The translations under genes and the position numbers were made by a program. 40,102 nucleotides of DNA, from positions 1 to 40,102 of the IMG/VR virus record IMGVR_UViG_3300005289_000602, one strand, 5' to 3'. Shown piece after piece: positions 32,801-38,739 of the stretch. Positions within the stretch are counted from its first letter, which is position 1. Every line of letters starts with the position of its first letter. Source of the stretch: a virus. Under the pieces are notes generated by a model that had not been told where the DNA came from, did not search any database, and was given only the letters and a program-made list of their open reading frames with translations.

Positions 32801-33703
32801 CTGGGTCACAAGTTTGGCGATCAAGCGCGCCTCTACCTACCTTGGATTTTGAACAACGGCTGGGGCGAAGCAGGCGAGTTCGCATCACGCGGCGCTGCGT
32901 GGAAATATATGCACGCCGCCATCGCGTGGAAAACAGCGTCCAGCAATTCCAGCAGGCTCTATAGCCGTGCTGACATTCTCGATTGGGTCGTGTTCGATTT
33001 TGAGGGCTTCTACGACACTTACTATGCCAGCGAAGTTGGGTTCCTAACGCCGCCAACCAACATCAACGGCGGCGGTAACAATGCGATCTTTGCTGGCGCT
33101 CAGCGTTTTGGTCCATGCCTTTGGAGCGACGATTACGGCGTCTGGCAGCATGACTTCATGATTGGCTATTGGACCAGTGCGCTCCACGCGGCTGAGAAAA
33201 TTGGTTTCAACGACGCGCTCAGAGCGGCTTCTGACAAAGCTGAGGCTGTCGTGAACTGGCTCATCACCATGCACCAGAAGCGCGCCACTGGAAGGCTCAA
33301 CGGCGGCATGAACATCAATTCATATGAGATTGATTACACCGTACCGCTTTGGACGCCTGCAATGATCGCGTCTGCTGGTGGCGTAGCTGCAAGCCTGCCT
33401 CAGACCTATTCCGCTATCGTAACCGCCCAAGGCTCAAATGCAGCCTTTAGCTGGGATAGCTGGAACAACAACGGCACGGCCAGTTTGCGTGATGGACAGG
33501 CAATGGACCAGCTTTTGGCCGCGCCATCATTGATCTTGGATATGGGCAGAACGGACAGCGCCTTGGTCCAAGCAGAGACAAACGCCCTCGCCTATCGCCA
33601 GAGCAAAATCGACAGCGAAACCGCTAAGGGCGCTGCGACTGCTGGCAGCACATGGTTCCAATACCATCAAACAACCAACAATCCACCATATAAGCCAAGC
33701 TAA
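29837..33703 (+). CDS. Large tail fibre/tailspike with possible carbohydrate-active domain
   Basis: This 1288-residue protein is the longest in the window. Residues 1-100 form an attachment domain (YKTGTINLTNNSDIVTGNGT). A short collagen-like stretch carries the module GKSAYEIAVENGFVGTEAEW near 110-135. Residues 160-600 are beta-rich. The last ~650 residues change character: rich in Trp, Tyr, His and helices (HAHQFPHWGSLMWQSPEFAM, YLPWILNNGWGEAGEFASRG), as in helical-toroid polysaccharide lyases or hydrolases. I suggest a depolymerase-type spike that digests surface polysaccharide, but the enzyme family is not identified. Its ribosome site is masked in a hairpin. Confidence 0.78.
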   Translation: MAWYKTGTINLTNNSDIVTGNGTQFTNSIKRGDMLKIGNSLYELDGVVNSTQLKLVQPYSGTTSSNTAYAIIPTQATTQELNDKVTDLVDIVGDLIENGGGTGGGTGQDGKSAYEIAVENGFVGTEAEWLASLKGEDGEDGVGGGGQGAIINLNEYSGQPAGGSGISVIVPVAVGDPPMNLTQTAQVIIPNSTPDAGIAIWAKSTTSGIAVVLGLVNAPEPQPGGSDEELDLSGSGTVYGDPGTIFPLGIYLAGSTSNFTLTVPSGFPLAIERRNEITIPVASQWNITSAGSPWPVSGDAVGLSNVIYKRVYTGSGGTSSDNSSMVSGRLRLMRHIYLATDPLALSFKQTTNDGTTQAPARIRLTFSGVVNEEYPILATLYDYMIGEFTLRRHWSGTGTLSVTVGRGSSTTEIISDDNAAFEAGSLKTWSVEYIDNVGGAGGSVRFYADGVQIGADKPCEVKLRITPAMALECNSSGNNTSDSVNNLDVAYVGVSFGKPEIESTYDPAVSGSIAAADLEMLCVDARGFSTPQAPVTVSYQATGQDPFNMEVVVGEMTLPAGRAYKAVLEVWSTGEGVAHPNELVMTKPAAQNCRFEDSTLYSAQAPWTEVLPKGAVPNINGINYYCEGIRIGTYVQFQFGYDWDTTQMPANPFGDPQGKDSYMVPHKWLIYDNTGTLLGRIEQPNGQPLNTTATAVSWSGSLDGRGNPMVTAANKWYPKGTVRSGIIWRSHAEPPAYTQQEIWDRVPTYDIAVPFASQGGASVNGGDLRTGSGEQLNGFANYRWMPWESSTYNDLITAGANTLNPWKYGSDQNGMVPNANTWLKYTPFNQMGRSPITGPGGVRDDRQIMPEPVARYARDVTVKRLHDNRSMKEIALDYLTGYASDPFHCFENGRLTPLFKGDARRNITMRNHYYGAGEAGTPPEQAYYVQGGRPYEFVTANNPLRVQVPYAGATSDKPYFGTNQIDQDHAHQFPHWGSLMWQSPEFAMLGHKFGDQARLYLPWILNNGWGEAGEFASRGAAWKYMHAAIAWKTASSNSSRLYSRADILDWVVFDFEGFYDTYYASEVGFLTPPTNINGGGNNAIFAGAQRFGPCLWSDDYGVWQHDFMIGYWTSALHAAEKIGFNDALRAASDKAEAVVNWLITMHQKRATGRLNGGMNINSYEIDYTVPLWTPAMIASAGGVAASLPQTYSAIVTAQGSNAAFSWDSWNNNGTASLRDGQAMDQLLAAPSLILDMGRTDSALVQAETNALAYRQSKIDSETAKGAATAGSTWFQYHQTTNNPPYKPS
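30161..30240 (+). repeat. Fibre module copy 1
   Basis: This is an 80-base segment encoding DGKSAYEIAVENGFVGTE and WLASLKG. It is similar in DNA and protein to copies at 34204-34283 and 34631-34710 in the second fibre gene. Confidence 0.8.
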
Positions 33704-33717
33704 GGAGACTGCCTATA

Positions 33718-34062
33718 GTGTTACATTTGAGATATTATCCAGAGGATGACGAAAGCGGCATTGTGTTCCGCAAAGTCCATGTGATCCAAGGCAAGGACAT
33801 TGACGGCAATCCTATTGATAGGACCGTCACAGATGCACGTTTCAAGATTGCTGTTGATGGCACTGAGATTGTGGACCTCAGCTTAGGCCAAGGCGTCTCT
33901 TGGAATGATACAACCAAGACCCTCACATTGACGCTTACCAATGGCGACCTAAGCGAAATCATCGCCTCAGTTGATGGCGAGTATCAATATTACATAACGA
34001 TAGAAACTGGCAGGATCATAACCCTGTTCTCAGGACGAACTTTCATGGAGCGCAGCCTATAA
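33718..34062 (+). CDS. Small beta-rich tail accessory protein, 114 aa
   Basis: The protein lies between two fibre genes and consists mainly of predicted strands (LHLRYYPEDDESGIVFRKVH, FKIAVDGTEIVDLSLGQGV, EYQYYITIETGRIITLFSGR). It resembles the small N-terminal domains of baseplate accessory proteins and probably joins a fibre to the tip. The start is GTG with AAGGAG 10 bases before it. It ends immediately before the next gene. Confidence 0.65.
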   Translation: MLHLRYYPEDDESGIVFRKVHVIQGKDIDGNPIDRTVTDARFKIAVDGTEIVDLSLGQGVSWNDTTKTLTLTLTNGDLSEIIASVDGEYQYYITIETGRIITLFSGRTFMERSL

Positions 34063-34063
34063 G

Positions 34064-35593
34064 ATGAAGAACAATGAAGTCACGATTATTGAACAGGTGG
34101 ACGACACAACAACGATCATTGAGATAAACGACCTTGGCGGCATCACTGTTGAAGGGACACAAGGCCCAGCAGGACAGGACGGAGCAGACGGCCAAAACGG
34201 CGCAGATGGCAAATCCGCATTTGAGATTGCCCTTGAGAATGGATTTGTAGGCACTGAGACAGCTTGGCTTGCTTCGTTGAAGGGAGAGCCAGGGCAGGAA
34301 GGTCCGCAAGGCATTCAGGGCCAGCCAGGACCAGCAGGCGAGACAGGTCCAACAGGCATTGGCATCCCATTTGGAGGCGAAGAAGGACAGGTTCTTCGCA
34401 AAGTCGATAGCGTCAATTTCAACACTGAATGGATCACGCTGCCAGACCCTCAACCGCACTACTCATTGATTGATGGATTTAACGCTGCTGGCGATCCAAC
34501 TGGCATGGGCGTTGATCGCGTTGCCTTTTCAGATGACTTCATTGTGGCATTTGACGCCCCGCTTGATGATGACTCCGTTGCTACAGTGACCCTCCGCAAT
34601 CCCAATGGCGGCGGCGGTGGAACGGGCGAGGATGGAAAATCCGCCTATGAAATTGCTGTTGAAAACGGCTTCGTTGGAACTGAGGTCCAATGGCTTGCTT
34701 CCCTACAAGGTCCACAAGGCATTCAAGGTCAAACGGGTGCCACTGGAGCAAAAGGCGACAAAGGGGATCAGGGCGACCAAGGCCCAGCAGGCCAAGATGG
34801 CCAAGACGGCGCGCAAGGTGCGAAGGGCGACAAAGGGGATAAAGGCGATAAGGGAGACACTGGCGATACTGGCGCGGCAGGCTCCAATGGCCAGGGCGTT
34901 CCTACTGGCGGCGCAGCAGGCCAAATCCTATCCAAAATCGACGGAACTAACTTTAATACGCAATGGATAGATGCCCCATCAGGCGGTGGCGGCGGCTCAG
35001 GCCAGCCTTGGTATTTCAATCCACCATTGGCGAGTTCATTCACCTTGTTGAGCGCGGACGCGACCAACCTAACCGTAGCTGACGACGCTGACGTTGGCTT
35101 GATGGTGAAATCTGGTGCGAGCGCGAGCGGCGACCTTAGCCGCGTTGCTTATAGAACATTGACCAACAAAGCACTTGATTGGGAAGTGGTAGCCCACATT
35201 CAGATTTTGATGAATGATGCAGACTACCGCAAGGCTGGCTTGATGCTGATGGACAGCACCTCCAATCGCCACATCATCTGCGGACAGATGAACGAGTATG
35301 CGCCATTTGGTATCATCAAGTTCGCCAGCCTGAGCGGCTACGATGGAGCAATTGAGAGCATCACGTTCAAGACGCAGCCATCATTTTTCCGTGCTACATC
35401 AGTTGGAACAACGCTAACCTTCTATGTCAGCCATTGCGGAAAAAACTGGATACAAGTTGCGTCAACTCCTGTGCTGGATCATTTCAGCGCACGTCCTGAC
35501 CGCATTGGTTTCGGCTATAACATATCCACAACTGATCCTTGGCAGTCCAGCATGACGATTGATTGCTTCAACCTAACTGGCCCAGCGGTATAA
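34064..35593 (+). CDS. Collagen-like tail fibre with duplicated module
   Basis: The 509-residue fibre has two tandem copies of one architecture. Copy 1 has a short Gly-X-Y stretch (30-50), the KSAFEIALENGFVGTE module (50-75), more Gly-X-Y, and GIPFGGEEGQVLRKVD with NFNTEWI (99-125). Copy 2 has KSAYEIAVENGFVGTE (192-216), a longer collagen-like run (220-275), and GVPTGGAAGQILSKID with NFNTQWI (278-303). The last 190 residues form a jelly-roll-like domain (SFTLLSADATNLTVADDADV, LSGYDGAIESITFK) that could bind sugars. The fibre probably forms a collagen-type trimer. It lacks the large catalytic-looking domain of the first fibre. Confidence 0.85.
   Translation: MKNNEVTIIEQVDDTTTIIEINDLGGITVEGTQGPAGQDGADGQNGADGKSAFEIALENGFVGTETAWLASLKGEPGQEGPQGIQGQPGPAGETGPTGIGIPFGGEEGQVLRKVDSVNFNTEWITLPDPQPHYSLIDGFNAAGDPTGMGVDRVAFSDDFIVAFDAPLDDDSVATVTLRNPNGGGGGTGEDGKSAYEIAVENGFVGTEVQWLASLQGPQGIQGQTGATGAKGDKGDQGDQGPAGQDGQDGAQGAKGDKGDKGDKGDTGDTGAAGSNGQGVPTGGAAGQILSKIDGTNFNTQWIDAPSGGGGGSGQPWYFNPPLASSFTLLSADATNLTVADDADVGLMVKSGASASGDLSRVAYRTLTNKALDWEVVAHIQILMNDADYRKAGLMLMDSTSNRHIICGQMNEYAPFGIIKFASLSGYDGAIESITFKTQPSFFRATSVGTTLTFYVSHCGKNWIQVASTPVLDHFSARPDRIGFGYNISTTDPWQSSMTIDCFNLTGPAV
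34204..34283 (+). repeat. Fibre module copy 2
   Basis: An 80-base copy encoding DGKSAFEIALENGFVGTE and WLASLKG. It is the most diverged of the three copies. The shared DNA could support recombination with 30161-30240 or 34631-34710. Confidence 0.78.
34631..34710 (+). repeat. Fibre module copy 3
   Basis: An 80-base copy encoding DGKSAYEIAVENGFVGTE and WLASLQG. Its first 20 bases are nearly identical to copy 1 in the other fibre gene. Confidence 0.8.
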
Positions 35594-35619
35594 ATGTCAT
35601 AGGTTTCAGTGGTTTCTCT

Positions 35620-35625
35620 TAAATA
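35620..35625 (+). promoter_or_regulatory. TAAATA box before the 35651 gene
   Basis: CTCTTAAATAATAG lies between TTTCT (about 35613-35617) and AGAAA (about 35628-35632), inverted copies. GGAGGA follows as the ribosome site of the gene at 35651. Confidence 0.5.
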
Positions 35626-35650
35626 ATAGAAATAGGAGGACCATTGAAGC

Positions 35651-36046
35651 ATGACCACAGAACTAACGACAACGACAGGAACGCACGTTCCGCCTACTGT
35701 GGTTATGCCCACCCCTTACGATACCGCCCTCAGCTTCATGCCCGTTCTCCTGCTCATTGGCGCAGTCCTTGCCATCATCAAAGGCTGGGGATGGATCACA
35801 GACAGGCGCGACAAGGACGTTCAAAACAGCACTGTCATTGAAACTCGATTGGATGATTTAGAAAAGTCATCCAAAGCCATTAAAGAACACACTGAAAGGC
35901 TGAACCATCATGAAAACCGTATAACGGTCATTGAGACAAACAATGCCCATATCTACACCACGCTTGGCGAGGTGAAAGAAGGCATCAAGCAGCTAAATGA
36001 CAATGTGTTGGTTTTGGCGCGGCAATCGCTGCGCAAAGAAGACTAA
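35651..36046 (+). CDS. Membrane protein with coiled coil (possible lysis accessory)
   Basis: The 131-residue protein has a short polar N-terminus, one membrane helix (about 28-48, ALSFMPVLLLIGAVLAIIKG), and a long coiled coil (about 55-125, with ETRLDDLEKSSKAIKEHTER). This resembles holin-associated or XhlA-like membrane proteins, but family assignment is uncertain. GGAGGA lies before the ATG. Its stop overlaps that of the minus-strand gene, with no terminator in between. Confidence 0.65.
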   Translation: MTTELTTTTGTHVPPTVVMPTPYDTALSFMPVLLLIGAVLAIIKGWGWITDRRDKDVQNSTVIETRLDDLEKSSKAIKEHTERLNHHENRITVIETNNAHIYTTLGEVKEGIKQLNDNVLVLARQSLRKED

Positions 36047-36465
36047 ACTTCCCTGATCTGATAGCGAACGCGGCCTAAGAATGTCTGTTTGGGGTAGCCC
36101 TCCAAATCTGGATTTATGGCTGCTTCGCTCTCCCCTATCCCATCCAGATCGAGGAAACCCATCTTACACAGCCAGCATAATTCCTGCCCAATCTGCCTCC
36201 ATTCTGGACGCTCAACCAGCTCGTCTAGGTTCACGTCTTGGACAACAAAGCGGCGGTAGATCGCCCGCAGACGGCGCAAACCCATTCCATTGAGGAACCC
36301 GCTGCCGTCCAGGTCCAATATGGCCTGTTCCACTATGTCAGGCGTGGATTTGAGTTGGCGGGCGAAATAGGCAAGCTGGCGATCGTTCTTGATGCCTTGG
36401 TTGAAACCTGAGCGCAGATACAAGTCTATCAGGTTATGAGGGGGGAATGAGGGGACCGTTTTCAT
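36043..36465 (-). CDS. Hypothetical protein, 140 aa
   Basis: This soluble, mostly helical protein is unrecognised. It has a middle segment (LKSTPDIVEQAILDLDGSGF) compatible with a small winged-helix or primase-accessory-like domain. The ATG at 36465 is preferred because a hairpin and TAAATA box lie exactly in front of it, as before the 11428 gene. The longer reading adds 13 residues through the hairpin. It follows the 36473 gene on the same strand with a few bases between. Confidence 0.65.
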   Translation of the reverse strand: MKTVPSFPPHNLIDLYLRSGFNQGIKNDRQLAYFARQLKSTPDIVEQAILDLDGSGFLNGMGLRRLRAIYRRFVVQDVNLDELVERPEWRQIGQELCWLCKMGFLDLDGIGESEAAINPDLEGYPKQTFLGRVRYQIREV

Positions 36466-36483
36466 CCCGTATTTATTGGGATG
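36463..36483 (-). promoter_or_regulatory. TAAATA box in start-codon hairpin (minus strand)
   Basis: Read on the minus strand, CATCCC and GGGATG form a 6-bp stem around a loop with AATAAATAC. The box occupies 36470-36475, and the ATG at 36465-36463 is in the right arm. The element closely matches that at 11409-11431: both read TAAATACGGGATGA. TAAATA here begins with the TAA stop of the upstream gene. Confidence 0.58.
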
Positions 36484-37351
36484 CGCGCTCTGACAGCCCC
36501 TCAATGAAGCCCTTGATGTCTGGATGGCTGCTTTTCCTCTTTGTCCAGTTATCCGTGCCAGCCAGTGCGGTTATTGGATATGCGGACTGGACGAACACCA
36601 CGGACTTTTTTGCTGGGTTTGCGTGTGGGGTGGCCTTGATGACGATACAGTCATTGTTGCTGGGCGCTTTCTTGCCCTTTGGGTCGTTCTCGCCGTGGAC
36701 GATGCCAAGCTGAATGTCGCATTCGTCCATACCATCCAGCGCAATCTCAAGGGAGCGCCATAGGCTGTCTGGGGCGCCAGCCTTTTCCAGCTTCCTCTTT
36801 GCCTCAGCAGGGGCATAGAAAACGACATGCTCCTTACCGCCGTCCTTGTAATCAAGATTGCCAGAGCCAAAGCCAGAGCCTTCCCAAATGCTGACAGTCA
36901 CTTGCTGATTGCGGTCTAAGGGCTTCGCAGCCACGGCCTGCTGCTCTGAGGCTGTTGGAGTGCTGTCTGGCTGAACAACGCCCTGAAAGCGATCTACGGC
37001 GGCATGTGCAACAGCTTCCAAGCTGCCATAGTGCGCCAACAGCGCCTGCCAGTGATCCTCAACAGTGAGCGATTGGACAGTCTTAGGGGCAGCGGAAACG
37101 CCTTGCTTCTTCCATTTCCAAGCAGTCGTGCGGCCGATTTTGACAATCTGGCTGGGGATGGTGATGCCAAGGTGAATGTCTATGTTGCGGATCAGGCCAG
37201 CAGATTGCTTCTCTGTAAGGCTGCCTTTGTCCAGCAATGTATCTATGTATGATTGGATATAACGGATAGTCTTAGCATCGCTGCTCAGCTTTGGATTTTG
37301 TTTGTCTATAATTTTACGGGCAAGACTCACCCAATTGATTTGCTTTGTCAC
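36473..37351 (-). CDS. Possible DNA-binding protein, 292 aa
   Basis: The protein is of unknown family. Residues about 45-85 contain IRNIDIHLGITIPSQIVKIG and GRTTAWKWKKQGV, which look like a helix-turn-helix. A linker (about 120-145) is followed by a C-terminal beta-rich domain (about 145-290, SIWEGSGFGSGNLDYKDGG, DSLWRSLEIALDGMDECDIQ). GTG at 37351 is preceded by AAAGGGA. It is the gene nearest to the repeat array at 37846-37930 and reads away from it, so it could be the protein that binds these sites, as a regulator or origin-binding protein. That is inference. Confidence 0.65.
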   Translation of the reverse strand: MTKQINWVSLARKIIDKQNPKLSSDAKTIRYIQSYIDTLLDKGSLTEKQSAGLIRNIDIHLGITIPSQIVKIGRTTAWKWKKQGVSAAPKTVQSLTVEDHWQALLAHYGSLEAVAHAAVDRFQGVVQPDSTPTASEQQAVAAKPLDRNQQVTVSIWEGSGFGSGNLDYKDGGKEHVVFYAPAEAKRKLEKAGAPDSLWRSLEIALDGMDECDIQLGIVHGENDPKGKKAPSNNDCIVIKATPHANPAKKSVVFVQSAYPITALAGTDNWTKRKSSHPDIKGFIEGLSERASQ

Positions 37352-37427
37352 TTATATGTTATCCCTTTCGTTGATAATAATGAGATACGTTTCCAGTCGT
37401 ATCTTTGCCCGTCTCCATCCTTTCCTG

Positions 37428-37484
37428 CTGTGGGCAGCAACATCAACGAAAGGAATCTGGAAATCGGGACAATTGCTGCCCACA
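37428..37484. repeat. Perfect 12-bp inverted repeat
   Basis: TGTGGGCAGCAA (37428-37439) and TTGCTGCCCACA (37473-37484) are exact inverted copies, 33 bases apart, upstream of the leftward gene at 37351. On the minus strand a TAAATA box lies just before it (37488-37493), so this is again a box followed by a stem. Confidence 0.7.
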
Positions 37485-37487
37485 TTT

Positions 37488-37493
37488 TATTTA
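37488..37493 (-). promoter_or_regulatory. TAAATA box on the minus strand
   Basis: GCAATAAATAAAATG on the minus strand, ahead of the 12-bp inverted repeat and of the gene starting at 37351. CAGCTA (37501-37506) and TAGCTG (37512-37517) form another small palindrome just upstream. Confidence 0.45.
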
Positions 37494-37845
37494 TTGCCTA
37501 CAGCTAAAATATAGCTGAAATGACCCCGTAAAGTCGATATTTCCGCGCCGCCATTCTTTAAGATACTCGTTGGGCGACAGCCTCATGGCTTAATGTGCTT
37601 CCAGACTGCGAAGCTGAGAATGGAGCGAGTTTTAAGCGAGCGTAATGAAAGCGAGTTTTCAACGAGCATGATAATGTTCATTTGACTCCCATGATTTTCT
37701 CGACTTATTTTATGAGCGCCGCTGGCGCTTGAATGTAGAGCGAAGCGACGAAGTAATAATGCGCTTCATGATATTTTATTTTATATTATTCTACATTATA
37801 GAGGCTCGAAAACCGCTGATTTACGGGGGTTTCAAGGGCATTTTT

Positions 37846-37930
37846 GTTTAACTGGTGTTTGACCGATGTTTGACTTATGTTTAACTGACGTTTGACTCGC
37901 GTTTAACTATAGTCAAACATATGTTTGACC
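37846..37930. repeat. Array of eight GTTTRACY sites, 11-bp pitch
   Basis: Six direct copies of GTTTRACY begin at 37846, 37857, 37868, 37879, 37890 and 37901, exactly 11 bases apart. An inverted copy (AGTCAAAC, 37911-37918) fills the seventh slot and a direct copy follows at 37923-37930. Copies vary only as GTTTAACT, GTTTGACC and GTTTGACT. A spacing of about one helical turn puts the sites on one face of the DNA, as in iterons or cooperative operators. Confidence 0.88.
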
Positions 37931-37995
37931 CAGGAAAATTCCTGTTTTCCGCAAGAATGTGGAAAAATCGTAAAATCGCTGAAACTGCCCGCGAA

Positions 37996-38018
37996 AAACC
38001 CCCGTTTCCTGGGGGTTT
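37996..38018. terminator. GC-rich hairpin after the repeat array
   Basis: AAACCCCC (37996-38003) and GGGGGTTT (38011-38018) form a perfect 8-bp stem with a 7-base loop. T- and A-runs beside the stem are short, so it may be a terminator on either strand or a structural part of an origin. Confidence 0.45.
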
Positions 38019-38050
38019 CAGAGGGATGGAAATCGCAGATTTCAGCAGTC

Positions 38051-38066
38051 AGCTATAGGTATAGCT
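38051..38066. promoter_or_regulatory. 16-base palindrome AGCTATA-GG-TATAGCT
   Basis: Near-perfect dyad with a two-base centre, similar to the palindrome at 37501-37517 (CAGCTA...TAGCTG). Two related palindromes on either side of the repeat array could be binding sites for one dimeric regulator. Confidence 0.5.
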
Positions 38067-38111
38067 GAACGGTCGCCTATTGCAGAAACCACGGATTTTT
38101 CAGCAGAATAC

Positions 38112-38117
38112 TAAATA
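38112..38117 (+). promoter_or_regulatory. TAAATA box before terminator
   Basis: ATACTAAATAGTAATG: the box is part of the short dyad ACTAAATAGT. It lies 60 bases before the terminator at 38177 and has no gene directly behind it, so it may mark a short non-coding transcript. Confidence 0.35.
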
Positions 38118-38176
38118 GTAATGAAGACTGTAACCATAGTTTTCAAAGAGTAGATATTTGTAAAGTCATATTGGAG

Positions 38177-38209
38177 AACCCCTTTAGCGAAAGCTGGAGG
38201 GGTTTCTTC
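38177..38209 (+). terminator. Rho-independent terminator
   Basis: AACCCC (38177-38182) pairs with GGGGTT (38199-38204). An inner AGC-GAAA-GCT hairpin with a stable tetraloop completes the stem, and TTTCTTCTT follows. It isolates the holin-like gene from the region to its left. Confidence 0.8.
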
Positions 38210-38217
38210 TTGCTCAA

Positions 38218-38223
38218 TAAATA
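38218..38223 (+). promoter_or_regulatory. TAAATA box immediately before holin-like gene
   Basis: CAATAAATATCAGTATG: only five bases separate the box from the ATG at 38229. If it acts as a -10 element the transcript would be nearly leaderless. No ribosome site fits in the gap. Confidence 0.5.
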
Positions 38224-38228
38224 TCAGT

Positions 38229-38516
38229 ATGTTCCAGGCAATCAAAGATAGGATCAAGAAGGTTATCAGCGCATTGAAGCCGCTGACTGACAATGACGGC
38301 ATGGCTACGGGTATCATGCGCTGGCCAAGGCCCACGGCGTTCTTCCTGTTGGTGATCCTCTTTATCGTGGGCTGGTTCAACCCCACCACACTGCTGGCCT
38401 ACGCGAGTGCGCTCGCCGCGTTCCCACAGGATTTTTGGAACGTAGTTTTTATCATTTTGGGCAGCATCGCAGGCAGCAAGGGGCTGGCTGATATAGGGAA
38501 GCTAATCAAGCGATGA
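38229..38516 (+). CDS. Holin-like membrane protein, 95 aa
   Basis: The 95-residue protein has a charged amphipathic N-terminus and then two or three membrane helices (about 33-50, 52-66 and 70-86). The pattern RPTAFFLLVILFIVGW, then FWNVVFIILGSIAGSKGLAD, and a short basic tail resembles three-helix holins of phages and gene transfer agents. Holins make the inner-membrane lesion at lysis. The gene overlaps the next one by 4 bases. No endolysin is adjacent, which is unusual. Confidence 0.68.
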   Translation: MFQAIKDRIKKVISALKPLTDNDGMATGIMRWPRPTAFFLLVILFIVGWFNPTTLLAYASALAAFPQDFWNVVFIILGSIAGSKGLADIGKLIKR

Positions 38517-38671
38517 AAAAGAGAAAGCTCATATTCCGCATTGTTGAGGATCATCAGCACTTAGACACGATCATGAAGCTGTTGGACGATCCATATCCAA
38601 AGCCATTTATAAGCGAGTTGGAGCAGACGATACTGGACGATCTATACGCGAGAGGGGCCAAGAAGCCCTGA
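38513..38671 (+). CDS. Small charged protein, 52 aa
   Basis: ATG at 38513 overlaps the stop of the holin-like gene (ATGA) and runs to TGA at 38669-38671. The protein is MKKRKLIFRIVEDHQHLD onward, basic at the N-terminus, then helical and acidic (FISELEQTILDDLYARGA). No membrane segment. Coupling to the holin-like gene suggests a real gene, perhaps a lysis regulator, but the function is unknown. It is too short for routine ORF listing. Confidence 0.5.
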   Translation: MKKRKLIFRIVEDHQHLDTIMKLLDDPYPKPFISELEQTILDDLYARGAKKP

Positions 38672-38686
38672 AAACGCAGAAGTCAA

Positions 38687-38730
38687 TAAATATCCTTGAA
38701 ACGTGACGCTTTGTTACGTTTGTTTATGAG
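38687..38730 (+). promoter_or_regulatory. TAAATA box followed by hairpin
   Basis: TAAATA (38687-38692) is followed by AAACGTGAC and GTTACGTTT (about 38699-38721), a 9-bp stem with one G-T pair. ATCCT before and AGGAT after the stem add an outer pairing, which would cover AGGA, the only ribosome site of the gene at 38740. Confidence 0.5.
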
Positions 38731-38739
38731 GATTTTTAT

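Larger units (their letters stand above)
37352..38228. other. Gene-free region: candidate origin or master control region
   Basis: The 877 bases hold no credible gene. Leftward promoter and large inverted repeats lie at 37428-37517. Repeats GCGAGTTTT and small GC hairpins (AGCGCC at 37715 with GGCGCT at 37729) lie in the middle. An AT-rich run occupies about 37771-37800. The array of GTTTRACY sites follows at 37846-37930. Hairpins lie at 37996-38018 and 38051-38066, and a TAAATA box at 38112. A terminator at 38177 ends it. Repeats plus an AT-rich stretch suggest an origin, but a repressor-operator region would look alike. Confidence 0.6.

Noticed and set aside
34064-34980. Collagen-coding repeats as a tandem DNA repeat array
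   Set aside because: The DNA pattern is explained by Gly-X-Y coding; no separate function is needed.
37253-37514. Small plus-strand ORFs in the control region
   Set aside because: They overlap the promoter and inverted repeats of the leftward gene and have no ribosome site.
37846-37930. Possible CRISPR array
   Set aside because: Units are 8 bases with 3-base gaps, far too short for CRISPR repeats and spacers; no cas genes occur.
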